From Leuctra nigra (Eukaryota > Arthropoda > Insecta > Plecoptera > Leuctridae), in assembly GCA_934045905.1 (NCBI GenBank), contig OW203764.1, forward strand, positions 35,232,828 through 35,296,827: 64,000 nt of DNA, read 5' to 3'. Positions within the stretch are counted from its first letter, which is position 1. The number at the start of each line of letters is the position of its first letter. The notes under the pieces are model-generated. The model did no database searches, was not told the DNA's origin, and worked only from the letters and a program-made list of their open reading frames with translations. This document shows, one piece after another, positions 26,558 to 39,429 of the stretch. A program made the position numbers and the translations under genes.

Positions 26558-28972
26558 AAAATCTTTTAAACTTGCCAGTTCACTTACATCACATCATCCC
26601 ACATGAGATGTCATGAAATTTTATAATTCCATATGTAAATACAATAAATACAAACAAAACAATACAATAAAAAAAAAATTATTTTGAAGGTAGAGAATGA
26701 TTTTTTACTGTTGTTTTGCGTTACTGTTGAAATGCACAGTTTGTTTACAAGTGCATGAAAGCGAAGGTACAAGCAATAAATTTTTTCTGCGCAAAACACG
26801 TAGCTTGTAAGTCATTGAATCTGCATATCCATATAATAATACATTGTTTGAAAATACGTAATCAAAATATAATATATTATGATTTTTCTAACTGGATCCT
26901 ACGCCAGGGGCTTTCTCGCCGCCGTCCACTGCAACGGTCCTGCAAACCACACCTTGGCCACGCCAAAATCTGTTGCCAAGACTGATGACGGGGGAAAACA
27001 CTCTATACCTGTCAAAAATACCGATTATATTCATCTTGTCGATTCCGAGGCTATAAATTCTCGCAAGTATTTATGTAAATGAATGACGAAGTGTTTGAAA
27101 TTTGAACATGCTTGCGAATGCACGAGGAACTGATCATTTGATGCGTCTGAACTTTGGGTATGTGTATCGGAAAGTAAGAAAAATATTATTGAATTGTTCA
27201 GGTTTTGTGTGCGGGGTAAACAGCTGCCCGTGAAAATGACGGTCGTGAAAATAAAAATGTCACAATGTCAATGCACAAAATTTGAAAGTTAAAAAATTAT
27301 CTAGGTTATTTTGTAAATAAAATCGACTAATTAAAAAAACATGTTAAAAAATAAAGAAAAATAACAAAAGTAACATCATAAAATGATCGTTTAGGCGAAA
27401 TATGAGAAATCAATGCGTATTTTTATTAATAAAAAAATTATCAATGGTGAAATGAAAATGTATGAATACAACTTATGTATACACACTAAAACGACCACCA
27501 TCTCCGATTCAATACTTTGCTTGGTTGCTGGAGCAGTCCTTACAACGAGGTTCCTACGATCAACCTTAGTGAATCCATCAATTCCAGAATAACTTAATTA
27601 AATAAGTTAAACCTTAAAAAATAAATTATAGCACACACGCCCAGTGGCCGATCATATTGATATTTTTCGGTCTGGAAATATTGATGTTATTGACATGTAA
27701 ATGTAGTACCTTGATCGTTTTCAACACCCTCTTCATGTAATAAAAGATGCTTGTTTCTATAAAAACAAGTAGATACTTACGTATTGGATCTGGCAGAAAC
27801 AGCAATGACATAAAAATATGTAATTGATCATGCACATCTGAAAAAAGTGATTTACCTACTGGGCACAAATTTTGTCCCCCAGTTTCTGACGTCATTTGAA
27901 AGAAGCCTAGCGTTTTTGCCCAAGTCTTTGCCATCGTTGGCTAATAAGATGATTTTTCAAGCAGTTCATTACACTCAGTTTTTCATACCAAAACTTTTAA
28001 ATAAATTTAATGTTTCTTTCAAAATGTGGCGCCGTTTAAGTGGATGGGATGGATTTTTCTTTAATATTTTTCCGGTAGCATTTTGTTAATTCGGCACACG
28101 TCCGAATATATGTGCACGATATGCATAAGGTACCATCCACTCGATTGTCAAATAAAAAACCGGTTAAATTATCCTCTACTAATCTGAGCTTGGCTCTTGG
28201 TTAAAAGTCAGGGCATTAATTTTCAGTTTCAACAAGATAATCCGCGTTCACTAAAGCACCATCATCATGTTAATTGAAAGTAGTAATACACAGTCTTACA
28301 CGTATCTAATGTGTAGCCGGTGTAATTACAATAACTGCCGCCTTAGAAGCAGTAGGAATGCAAGTATTTATAGAAGCGTTGCTAATCTTTACTAAAAGTT
28401 ACCGTAATGTAATCATTTTTTATCAAAGCATTTTGATTAGACGATTTCTCAGAGTTTACATTAACTAAAATCAAAATGTATCTCTTATTTGAATGGTTGA
28501 GAAATTGTTAGCTTCATTTGCTTATAAAACTGCAAACTGAATCCAAGAAACGGGATTTCTTTCTAAAATAGTAATTGCAATTGACATCATGCATTTTGTT
28601 ATGGATTGAATAATTGAATAATAGTGTGTGCATCAATCGTAAACGGAACTGTAGGTGATGACATAGTCCGGAAAAATAGACGCAATATCTTCTCTGCACT
28701 TTGTTGTACTTTATACTGCACTACAACACTCACAGTTGCAATGAAGCTATAGTCACATCATTATATTTCGATTCGGTTATGGACAGTTTTTTTAACTCGA
28801 GAGGTATTAATACTTATCAAATATCGGAAAACTAAACATTACATAATCTAATTTTAAATTTATGATTTCTTCAACATAGATTACCTATTTACCTTGGTGA
28901 TTATTCGAATTATAGTAAAACTGAAAAATACGGAAAAAGTTATCAATGCTTTTTGAGTGTATTACTTACAAA
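26558..28972. other. AT-rich DNA, nothing recognised
   Basis: A slightly GC-richer patch at 26895-27000 lies in a 67-codon frame (26879-27082, plus) but shows no family motif. Everything else is AT-rich background. Confidence 0.4.
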
Positions 28973-28975
28973 AAT

Positions 28976-29468
28976 ATACCGGGTGGCGCCCGGTATACCG
29001 GGAGTTGAGCGTAAAATCAGAAAATGAAGATTATTTTTAAACTTTTATTACACACGTTATAAAAGTGATTCTTTTCCCACTATTCTGTTTTCAAGCTCAA
29101 CTTCAAGATTCCATATTTTTCGTTCCATTCATTCAAATTGATTGAAATTTTTACACAATCGATCTTAATCTATTTTGAATATAATTTGAAATTGTCAGCT
29201 TGATGTCGTACGTAGTTTTGAAGAAACAGCGTCCCGGCCATTAGACGTTTTCTCGACGCGCGCTATTTGAGCTCCGTTTAATCAATTTTTTGACAGCCAA
29301 ATTTGAACAGCTGTAACTTTTTTCCTACAATAGTAATGTTTTTAAAACTTGCACATAATAAATTGTGGTATGTTTTCTAATATGTGTACAAATTTAAGAA
29401 TCCTATCTATAATAGTTTCGATATAGTGACCTCTCAATCAGGGGGATTTTTTTTGCGCCACCCGGTAT
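28976..29468. mobile_element. MITE with ATACCGGGTGGCGC inverted ends
   Basis: A perfect 14-bp terminal inverted repeat, ATACCGGGTGGCGC at 28976-28989 and its complement at 29455-29468, bounds a 493-bp non-coding element. AAT precedes the left end (28973-28975) and follows the right end (29469-29471), so a 3-bp duplication is possible. The left end has a second, internal CCGGTATACCGG palindrome. No transposase frame is present. Confidence 0.75.
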
Positions 29469-29471
29469 AAT

Positions 29472-31066
29472 ATAAAATGAAAAATGACATATCGACATCG
29501 TATCTAATTTTTTTAAATTTATCGTGTAATTACAACAATTAAAGGGTTATTTTCGTGGAATGCATCATGACTTCGCCCCTATCTGTCCACATAAATAATT
29601 GTCGCATACATTTCCTAAATCGTTACAATGCAGCTCATAACACCAAATCGGCAGGGTAAGACCACGATATCTTCCAATTAGGTACCTTGATATCTTTTTT
29701 GGAGTGTTTTTTGTTCCTTATAGAACGATCTCATTTCAATAGTTCTAAATGCTGGCCGTAGGTTTAGTTTTCGTAGCTGAGAAGTACCTACATCTTGAAA
29801 TCTACATTCTGGGTGGTTGTGCAGTTGGGCGATACCGGTTTCCTCAGGTCTATAGCCTTGACCCGTGGAGATGGGTCAACGCACATTATGCTCTAGGTCA
29901 AGGGTTTCGGGGATCAGGAAATGGAAACTTCATTAGGTTCAGTCTAGAAGAGAAATACTTTTAGGGGTGAGAAAAGTTGGTTTTAGCTTGAAGTCTTCTC
30001 TCGTCTCGATCTGATGATGAAAAGTGAACTGCTTAGCATTTCAGACTGTTCGTCAATTAAGAATTTTGGTTCTTTGTTTTTTGTTTTTTGTTTTTTATAA
30101 CTGTTCTGTACCGTCCAAACAAAACCCGACTATATAGTAAATACAAAATAAATTTAAGCGATTAGTACGTCCAAAAATTTGGTAAAACAGCATTTGAAAA
30201 TTTTATCTCCATACATTGTATAGTATTGTCAGGAACCCAAAAATAAACTGGTTTGCTTAATTACCTAAACGTAAAAATAAGTGTTACATTTAAATCATGT
30301 CAGTTTAGCAGCAGAGTGAGTCTAGGATAAGAGAGATTGCACCGGGAAAATAAATTAGTTCTTATTTACAACTTGTTCAAACTCTCGCGTAAAGAAGTAA
30401 AATAATGTCACTTGAACATTTTGGCAATAGTACAATTCATTTTGGAGTGTTCCTTACTTTATTACAGACGACTCCCTACTTTTCGAATGCCTCTTGTATT
30501 ACTATTGTACCTCTATAATAATGCCTCTAAACTGAAAACAGTGATTGGCAACGAACCAAATCCAGAGTATAGTAGCATTACGAAATGTTTAAAATATGAA
30601 TAGATGTTTGGTTTATGGAGGGACTGAATACTAGAATAACTTATCAACATGTGTCATTTGTATGCGCAAGGCTATAGATCTCGCCAGGGTCGCATAGTGA
30701 AGAATACCTAATGAATGAAGAAGGTGAACGCAATATTGTTTGAAATGAAGGTGTGTTCGTCTATCAAAACAATTTGCATTCTGTATGATATAGTGGAGGA
30801 GAGATCCGGCAAGCGTTGGACACTTTGTCACTCTTCTGATGGCTGACATTCTTCTCGCTGGAGTGTGGTACTTGGAGTTGCGACAATCAGGGGGGGGGGG
30901 GGGGGGGGGAGTTGGAAGAAATCCGGGAAGAGACATACGCGTAATATAAAGACAATGGATGAAAGGGGATTGTTGTGATAGTTCAGCATGCAAAGCGAGC
31001 GTCTCCACTAAGACTAATTTGGCACTTCTCTGTTCCGTTTTGTTTTTGTTTTTCTTCGTTAATGGT
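29472..31066. other. AT-rich DNA with a 20-base G tract
   Basis: It holds a (TTTTTTG) run at about 30075-30095 and a G20 homopolymer at 30890-30909. The 159-codon minus-strand frame at 30631-31110 crosses the G tract as polyproline and has no family signature, so I do not call it a gene. Confidence 0.5.
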
Positions 31067-31231
31067 CCAGCACTGCGATCGTATAACTTTGCCTGACAAA
31101 CGATCGACAACTCTTATGAGAGATTAGCATTGACTCGACTTTGTTGTCGATGGACTTTGACGTGTCAATGTTATTCTCCCATAAGAGATGTCGATCGGCT
31201 ATTGACAAAAGTTATACGATCCCAGTGCTGG
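31067..31231. mobile_element. Palindromic MITE-like hairpin
   Basis: The left arm (CCAGCACTGCGATCGTATAAC at its start) is matched in reverse complement by the right arm, ending GTTATACGATCCCAGTGCTGG. Both arms also share CGATCGACA(A/T)CTCTTATG further in. The arms are about 70 bp with scattered mismatches and small indels, so the whole 165-bp unit can fold back on itself. It has no coding capacity. Confidence 0.65.
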
Positions 31232-31370
31232 GCCGGTCGGGTTATGCCCGATCGGTAGGTATCTGTCACAAGACTTGATCTTATAAGGGTATACAAATAT
31301 TGTACATTTTATAGCAACTGTAAACTGTAAGAAAAAATAAAGAATCTGAATCTGAATCTGAACCCGACTG
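31232..31370 (+). repeat. Probable LINE/SINE 3' tail with (AATCTG)n
   Basis: The sequence runs through TGTACATTTTATAGCAACTG and AAAAAATAAAG into repeated AATCTG units at about 31341-31362. Short tandem tails after an AATAAA-like signal are typical of non-LTR retrotransposon 3' ends in insects. No coding part is preserved, so the family cannot be named. Confidence 0.45.
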
Positions 31371-34300
31371 AAATTTGACGTAAATGAACATACGATTTTT
31401 TATTTTTTTTTGATAAGGGGGTTGTGGAGATATTTCATAAATAACGTTCCTTGGTATTTTTTAACAACAATCTTTTTCACCTTACGTAGACGCTCTATGA
31501 AATTGCAAGGTAATTATATTGCAACCGCGATTGCTCGCTTATCAACGTGTTAATTAGGACTCTTAAATAATTTGTGCAATTAAATATAGGACGATATTTC
31601 AATACTCTGCTAAATTTAAACCGTTGATTAAGACTCGATTACAATAGAAACAACCAATTGCTTTCCTAGAATGACCCGTTGGAAATCCTGCAACCCCTAA
31701 TGTGACTTCAAATATATCTTCAAATTTTTAACAGAAACATTAAGATTTGTAGTTTCTAAAATGTGTTGTTATTTGCCAGTCTACGTCGTTTTGTAGAAAT
31801 ACGATGCAGTCTTCGGAGGCCCCAATAAAAAATAATTTCATCTTGAATGCTGAGAACTTTCACAGTTTGCAACGCATTGTACTATATTTAACGACGCACT
31901 ATAATAACAGTTATGTTTGTTAACACTGTATGCCCAGTCGTAATCCCGGCTTGAATGGAAACAGGCCGTTATATTCTATTTATTTACGTTTATAATTGGT
32001 AATAAAATGGTGCTTATATTAAACCATCCAATGTACAACTGCTCTTTGAAAGTACACTTATTGTTTATAGTCACACCATAAATTCCATTGTAATCTCAGC
32101 CGATTGATTATTCCGATCTCGTATTGTATTTGGCAATATTCCGCATTCCCCTTCACGCCGTGCCAAAAGGCAAGTGTTATTGGACGACACTTTGCCTTCA
32201 GTGAATCCTGACTGATGTGCGTTTGCCTGCAGGAAAGTCCACTTATTAGGACTCTTTCCATCAACCACGACAGACAACAGAAAGCGATTCCAAATTCAAA
32301 CTGCCGGCGGCGATACAAAATGATTGGATCAAAATTATACGTATGCGGCGATGTTTAACTTTATGAACTGATTGTAAATGCCAAATCATGACGTCATGAG
32401 GTACCGAGAGCGATGGATGATCTGTTTAGCTCGATACTTTGATTGACAGGGGTTGCGAACGAGTCATAGCCAGTGGTGGATCCGGGCAAATCCATGGAGA
32501 AAAATAAATTAAATGTGAAAGATGTTATAAAGTGTACAAAACTATATTTCAAAATTGCTCCAAAACTTACCAAAACAAAGAAACTCAAAGGTAAATTTTC
32601 TAGGAAACTTTGCCTCTGAACACCTTCACTAAAAAAGCTATCAGAAATAATTTTGATATTATGTGTGAATACCTATCCTTCCCCCCCCCCCCCCCCCCCC
32701 CCCCCCCTTCTTTACCGACTATTATTACGGGATTTGCTCCTGCATTCAAAATTAACAATAATTCATAATGAGTCATATTCAGTAAGTACGTTATTGCTTA
32801 TTTTTGTTATGGAGGGAAGTTGAGCCGTTGAGTTGAGCAAATCACGTCCCTAGGGCGTTTTGAACTCGAATATCACATTTTAATCATCCACATCTGTCAC
32901 CACTTTGCACCTTTTTCCACTCAACCATGAGTGTTTGTTTCTCCACCTGTTAGCAAGTCCAAGACGTCACCATTTTGTTGCAAAGGGTTTCTTATCTAAG
33001 ATATCATATTGAAATGAATGTATACATCACTTCTACTCAGCTCGATCGGTCAACTGACAAATAAAATAAAAAACAAAACAAATAATGCGGGTGCTCGATC
33101 ATTCGCTTCACTGCTTCAGTTACATACCGTCCAAGTTATGCAAAATAACTGACCAGGAAGTTTTTCAACTTCCGTTCTTGGTAATTGTTACAAACTGTTA
33201 ACGTTTTTCTGGTGCTTTGACCGTCGCCTCCACCCGACCTCTATGTTCTCGTCAAGATTACTCTCAGTTTCATTGCAAACCACTGCAAATGGAATACTCA
33301 GTATAGAGTAACTATTTTGTAAAATAATTGAAGCGTAGCTTGTAAACGTGATCAAGTTAAAACCACATTGCTTTCAATGCGGCATAACTTCTCTTTCAAC
33401 TTACCTACTCACAGTAATTGATACATCACAATCAATATAGATTTCTTCGTTATTTGAGACGACGAATGTCTGAATTAGAAGGCACTGAATCATCCAGAAC
33501 GTGTTGGAAATCTTAAATATGGTCAAATTATATTGGGAGTAGCTTTCAAAAAAGGTTGAACGATAAAATCTGATTTAAATAATTAAGATGCATTCAGATT
33601 TCACAAGTTCAGAATGTGAAATGAAAGAATAATTACTACTTTCAACTTCTCACTTAATTATTCCTCCAGTCTGAGGTTGTTGTCTGGCGGAGAGTTTTCG
33701 TGTTTGTAAAAACAGCAGCAGACGGATTTCGAAGGTCTGAACGCATCTCCTTGCAAGGGAAACAGGCGTGATGCGTGATGCGTGATGCGATACGTGACGA
33801 GCGCATCAGCCATTAAACAACTCACGTTATAGCGCCAACACGCAACGCGGGAACTTCGCAAAGTTCAACGAATTGTTTTCGTTGTCTCAAACGTCATAAT
33901 TAGGAACAACAGGCAGAGACGTCGTGATTACAACCATAATGACTCCAGCGAACAGAGTTTATTCTTTCTTCACAGCGTAGCTATTTAAAATATACCCCAT
34001 GTCGATTTCTAGCCAGCTGTTTTCTTTTTACGAATGTTAATTGTTCCTCATTCATGATTATACTTATTCGATATCGAGATTGAGCAACTTCACGCGCGGC
34101 TGCAACTCTTTTATGCCTAATTAATTGAGTAAATTCACTAATTGCAACTGCCTTCGTTCTGGGAGAAAATCTTATGACTTGGTGCAATAAATTGCGTCAC
34201 AGCAATGAAATCCCTGAGCTACATATAAAGAAAAAATATATCTTTCGGTAGGTACCTTTGTTTGAGACTCATATAAATTCCCACGCAGAAATATTACAGC

Positions 34301-34840
34301 AAATGTGAAAACTGATTAGAAGTAACAGTATAGGTGGAAGAGACCTAAAAAGGAAGTTTCCTCTAAGACACGGCATACGATGGTAGAAGAGAGATAACTA
34401 TCCATTGTTGTTCTTGTAATCGTAGTATGGCATGATGTAATTCCATTTTGTGTTGCTCGTTAGATGCGGTTAATTCTTGAACGCTATTTTGTTAGAACAG
34501 TCAACTTCAATTGGCATTACACTTTGACATGTCAAGGTAGCCACGGTGTGGAGGCCGCTAAACAAAGTTGCAGACTTGCTAAACACTCGGCATAGCCCTG
34601 GACAATAAAACCATTAGATCGAATTGTTGCATTAGGCATTCCGGATAAGGCACGGCCAACAAAGTATTTGTCAGTCCATCTTCATCTTCGTTGAAGCGTC
34701 AGACCATGATTTTGATTGGGTTTTATGTCCCACTCAAAGTGTTGTGAAAACCCCAACGCTTCTATGAGGACTCCATTATGCCGAGTGCTGTAGCCACGCT
34801 CTGTAAATATTATGCTAATTCCGATATTTTATTTGTTTGT
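31371..34840. other. AT-rich DNA with a 27-base C tract; upstream of or intronic to the RASSF gene
   Basis: A C27 homopolymer lies at 32681-32707, and a short TGATGCG repeat at about 33772-33790. No recognisable coding exon was found. The 3' part must be intronic, because a good acceptor ends at 34842. Confidence 0.5.
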
Positions 34841-34842
34841 AG
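34829..34842 (+). promoter_or_regulatory. 3' splice site ahead of the RASSF coding exon
   Basis: A pyrimidine-rich run ending TTTATTTGTTTGTAG sets the exon border at 34843, leaving 22 nt of 5' leader before the ATG at 34865. This decides the start codon in favour of 34865 over the longer frame at 34778, and implies at least one upstream non-coding exon. Confidence 0.75.
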
Positions 34843-34864
34843 GTCGGTGAAGAGGAGGCCGGCG

Positions 34865-36169
34865 ATGTCGTCATCAATATCCGTGTGGGTGGACAACCGC
34901 CAGCGCTGGGTGTCCGGCATCGACCGCAAGACGACGTGCGAAGACGTCATCCGCGTCCTGCTCGACGGCGACGCCGCGACGTCCGAGGGCGTCTGTTACG
35001 CCATCGTGGAGCGTTGGCGTCGCATGGAGCGGCCGCTCGACGGTCGCTCGAGGATCCTGAAGGTGTGGAACGCGTGGGGCGACAACAGGAACGAGGTGAA
35101 GTTGACGCTGCGTCAGGTGGACGGCGAAGCGGACAGCGGCAGAGGAAGTCCCAGCAGAGACCACCACTCACATCGGCGGCGGAAACATCGCAACAAGCTA
35201 CCGTGGCCGTCGTACGAGGCGCTGCATCCGAGACGACTAGCGCAGATGCACCAGAGCGATAACCACAAGATACCAGAGTCCATCCAGAGGCTGATGAAGT
35301 TGATCTTGGCCCAAGGTGAGACGATACAGAGTCAGTTGCAGAGATTGCAGGATCGAGAGAATCAGATCGAATATTTCGAAGATGAAACTCACAGAACGCG
35401 CGTGGAGAAGCTGGGCTCGAACTACCTCCTCGAGACGTATTTGAAGAGCGTCAATCAGATCGAAGTGGAGGAGGAGAAGGAGAATGACAGCGGGGTGACA
35501 GAAGGAGGCAGCGACCAGACTTCCCCGGTGTCCTCCGACAACAACCTGCGGTGTCTGGAGAGCAGCGGGGGCGACGACGACGCGCACTTCGCCGACGAGT
35601 CCGACACGGGAACCAAAGACCTGGACTTGTGCACCATCGACGACAACGAGATGAAACAGCTGCAGGAGAGGATCGAACTCTGGGAGAGATTGTTCAAAGT
35701 GAATCGCCGTCTGGAGAGAGAGGAGGAGAGTTTAGTGAGGATTCACATCAAGTTCCAGCGCTACGGCAAGAAGAGGACGACGAAGAGCGAGGACGCCGAC
35801 GACGAGCGGGAGGTTCTGGTGCGCGATCTGGAGGCGGTGCGATGCGACCTTGAGGCTGGAGCCCGCGAGCTGGAGACCAACTCCTTGGCGCTGGCCGATA
35901 GCGACGCTCTCATCGACGCCCGACATCTCTATCTGCACCGACTGCAGGCGGAGGTCGAAGCCACGGACCGAGAGACGCTGCGATTACAAGCCATCGTGCA
36001 AGTCCATCGCCAGAGCGCGCCCAAGAGCATCCTGAAGAGAGCCACACATGACGTCATCACCACGGTGGCGGTGATCCACCATGACACGGACTCGAACTCG
36101 GATACCGGACTCAGTTCGTTGCATAGCAGCAGTGAGGAGGGGGTGTACACCCTCGACACTCTCGTATGA
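34865..36169 (+). CDS. RASSF10: N-terminal RASSF protein (RASSF9/10 type, Drosophila Meru-like)
   Basis: The coding exon gives 434 residues from the ATG at 34865. Residues 3-84 form a Ras-association domain of the N-terminal RASSF class, recognisable from ISVWVD, the RKTTCEDVIRVLL helix, YAIVERWR and ILKVWNAWG. After a basic linker come a predicted coiled coil (about 136-178), an acidic Ser-rich stretch (200-260) and a second coiled coil (261-376). The C-terminus DTGLSSLHSSSEEG...TLDTLV ends in a class I PDZ ligand form. The frame is open upstream to 34778, but TTATTTGTTTGTAG ends at 34842, so those 29 codons are intron and the ATG at 34865 is preferred. The family acts as cortical scaffolds in planar polarity, and Meru links Bazooka and Dishevelled. 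The exon is strikingly GC-rich against its surroundings. RASSF9 versus RASSF10 cannot be separated here. Confidence 0.85.
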   Translation: MSSSISVWVDNRQRWVSGIDRKTTCEDVIRVLLDGDAATSEGVCYAIVERWRRMERPLDGRSRILKVWNAWGDNRNEVKLTLRQVDGEADSGRGSPSRDHHSHRRRKHRNKLPWPSYEALHPRRLAQMHQSDNHKIPESIQRLMKLILAQGETIQSQLQRLQDRENQIEYFEDETHRTRVEKLGSNYLLETYLKSVNQIEVEEEKENDSGVTEGGSDQTSPVSSDNNLRCLESSGGDDDAHFADESDTGTKDLDLCTIDDNEMKQLQERIELWERLFKVNRRLEREEESLVRIHIKFQRYGKKRTTKSEDADDEREVLVRDLEAVRCDLEAGARELETNSLALADSDALIDARHLYLHRLQAEVEATDRETLRLQAIVQVHRQSAPKSILKRATHDVITTVAVIHHDTDSNSDTGLSSLHSSSEEGVYTLDTLV

Positions 36170-39100
36170 CACACACTTCTCTCTCCTTCTCTCTCTCTCT
36201 CATTGCATCGTGTATAGGCCATTCCAATCTGATTGCTCCAAACAATTCCAAACATTATCAACACAAGATGCTTGCTATTTCAAGCCTATCTGTACTTTTT
36301 TTTATTAATAATTATAAATATGTTAAAAATAAGACTACTAGCGCTGCCTACATGATTCTCAACCAAAAAGGGGGCATCTTTTTGTGAATGGCCTCTCTTT
36401 CCAATAGATTACATTTAGTTGTTACAAATAGATTATATAGGCTACCTCAATGAGATATATTTATCCGTAATGCAATCTATTCTATAATGAGATTAAATAG
36501 TTTGTAATAAGTATTTTTTTTTGCAACTGACAATATGTTTTCTGCAAATATTGTTTGTACCTAGTCACAATTTTCACCAGATCATGTAGTAGGTATAGAA
36601 AAACTGTGAGTTTAATAAATAATATAATTAAAATAACCACTGCTTATTCTGACGAAATAACCACTCCCGACCAGAAATTTCAATATCTGTTCCAAGAAGA
36701 TTTTTTTTCAGAGTTATTAGTTATAGCCTATAGGTAACTAATTTCCCATTGTGACCTCAACACATCACTCGTGTGAAAAAAAAAACATGCTGGTTACGAA
36801 ATCATGCAAATGGTTCTTATACCATTACATCAAGTGCCATCAGCTCACGGCGTATTTTTTAAGCACCAGCATAATCATCTCTCTAGTGACAAATCTGAAG
36901 TTATAATAAGGCTAGAAAATGTCGCTCAGGGTCGCATGGCCAGCCACGACATCTAGAAGGCGTTTCCTTCTTCAAGTTCGAGAACAATAGAATGGTGCCT
37001 ACATTCGTGTCATGTTCTGTCAGATGAAGATGAAGGCATTTTCGTGGAATCCTAGAGCAGTGTGATACGTGCTGTATGATAGTTGTAAAAATGTAATAAT
37101 CTAATGACCTCATTAAAAAATAATAATAAGAAACCCACAGAATGGTTGTTAAGAAACTGAAAATAAGTTCAGGATATAATGTATTATTTAAAGCAACTAA
37201 GCAGAACTTATAAACACGGAAACTAAATTATTTTCGTGCCGCAGTCTTTCATAAAATTCCGAATAAGAATTATGTTTTTCTTCTGTTTTAATGAATAAAT
37301 AATATCCACTTGATATTATTTTAGTCCGCGTCGTGTTTGACACGATTTTAACTGTAGGAGAAAATATTATATATTTTGTGACGATTAGGAAATTAAAGAT
37401 AAGGAAGATTTCGAATGTTAATTTGTTTTTGAATGGGGAATTATTCAAGGAGCGAAATACAAGCCGCCAATTAGTCTAATTTCCATTGTAGATAATTTAA
37501 TAACGGGCCAACCAAATTTATTCCTCGCTTTCACCTGAACTCCCACGTTTGTAAAATATGACAGAAACATGTCAAATAAAATATCCTCTAATTAATATCA
37601 AACCTAGTGGCGATGTGCAACGCACAACACAAAATACAACATTGACAAGAGAAATAAACCTGCCAGTAATCCCACAAGAAGCAAAATAATGCATCAAGTT
37701 AATTGCTGACATTGCGTAGATTCAGTGCTTCTGTTCAGTTTCAGTAATTCAATTTAAAATGTTGTTGCTCTCTAGAATTCGGGGTCAGATAAAATTAGAT
37801 TACATGATTAATTTTCAATAGTTTTCCGCATTTCCTCATCCTTGTGATTTTGTCTGGAAGGCTTAATGTTTTTGAAACTGCGAACAAATCGTCGGCTTTT
37901 TGCAGAAAGTAACTCACATTTCGTAGTCAATACGAATAATTTCGTAGATAATTGAGGTTCATCGTACTTTCTGGATACGAAAATTTGTATCTCGAAGGCA
38001 ATGCAAAGAACGATATAAAATTAATAAAAATGTACATAATTAGTTTTCGATAAACACTTTCTTTTAAGTTATTTTTGTGGAGTTATTTAAAATCAAAATG
38101 TTATTTCGTGGGCGTTTCCATACAGTTTAGGAGTTAGCGCTTTTTCCAGGGTGAGTTAATTCAGAAAGCCGACGAAATGGTATCTTCAAAATAGCGGAAG
38201 TAAAAGTATCAAATTTGTTAGCTTTATAGCTTTATAGCTTTGTTAGCTTTATTTGTTAGCTTTATAAGGTGGGTACATTTATAGCTTGATTGTCTTAAAT
38301 ATTTTTCCGCGTTTCCTTACTTTTATGTCTTTTCTTGGATGACTTCCAAACTAATAACGCCTCCGCTGCAAATCATCACTTGTTCGTGTTTTATGTCCAC
38401 CACTATCCTCAGGTGCAGAGTTCATGCCCCGAGTGGGACAATCAAAAGCTTGACGACGTGCAACAGAAAAGACATCGGAATGAACGTATTTGGCGATGCA
38501 CAGATACATTTCTGCACAGCATCAAACCGTGATCACAATTATAATAAATCTTAGTCTTATCTACTTGCATCTCTGCATTTGTGTTTTCAATTGATTTCAA
38601 CATTAAGTTCAGTTGAAGGGAACTCCTTCCATGTTACGTAGGTACACAAGTGAATGTCTTCCTCGCTTACTATTATATTAGTATGAGTGAAGAATTCGGT
38701 TATGGATAATGACCCCATATGAGTTTTTTTCTTGCAAGATCTGCGTAAGCAGACATAAAAAAACTTAATTATTTAACGTCGCCTATAAATACCATGAATA
38801 TAGCTGAGATTTATCATTCGATTGTAGGCACGCATATTTTGTAGAAGTACTATTGTGATATTAAAACAATTTGAAGTGGGACAATAGCATTATTACCTCT
38901 ATGAGTTTTATAATATGAGTTATTTTTGGAAGGAAGAAATTTGTTGATTTACCAATCCGATTTCTAAAATATTTGTTTTTCTGATAAAGCAACTATTCGG
39001 CAAAAAGAAATTCGATTCAAATGCATATTAATAATTTTCTTACAAAACATTTCTGATCAAGTCATTCAAAATTATGAAAGGGTAATGACGCTTGTAAGTT

Positions 39101-39429
39101 TAAAGAGAGAGTAGATTGATTCTTCATTTCTGTTGTGTGCTGCACTTAGTTGTTCAGCATTAAATGAAAGATTTGATTCAAAAATTATTGTTAACTGAAG
39201 AAAGGAGAATGTTAAGTATTTTATCATTTCTATTCATGGAATTGACAGGTGATTATTTGCACTACCTTGGATTTCGTGTTCAAAAGCTATCAGGAAATCG
39301 TGAGAATCATTTGAAGAGAAACGGTTTCAGTGATTGCCATTTTTAATAATAATAAAATTATGTAACTAGAAAATCAAACATACGTATATAATAAATCAAC
39401 GTTTAATTATATTATCATTAAGTCCACCT
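36170..39429. other. RASSF 3' untranslated region and spacer between convergent genes
   Basis: CT-rich sequence follows the RASSF stop. An AATAAA at about 36614 is a possible polyadenylation signal. The remainder is AT-rich with no recognised gene; a short GCTTTATA tandem repeat lies at about 38220-38270. On the minus strand, ATTAAA (complement of 39402-39407) lies about 23 nt after the SCUBE stop and may be its poly(A) signal. The RASSF and SCUBE genes converge here. Confidence 0.5.

Noticed and set aside
26879..27082. 67-codon frame in a GC-richer patch
   Set aside because: Composition is suggestive of an exon, but there is no family signature and no clear splice sites.
30631..31110. 159-codon minus-strand open frame
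   Set aside because: It reads through the G20 tract as polyproline, has no family motif and overlaps the hairpin element; a chance frame.
34778..34864. Extra 29 codons at the start of the RASSF open frame
   Set aside because: A pyrimidine-rich tract ending in AG at 34842 interrupts this stretch, and the family begins with the RA domain, so it is intron and 5' leader.
34874..36264. Several long frames overlapping the RASSF exon
   Set aside because: GC-rich coding DNA leaves few stops in other frames; these are shadows of the RASSF reading frame.
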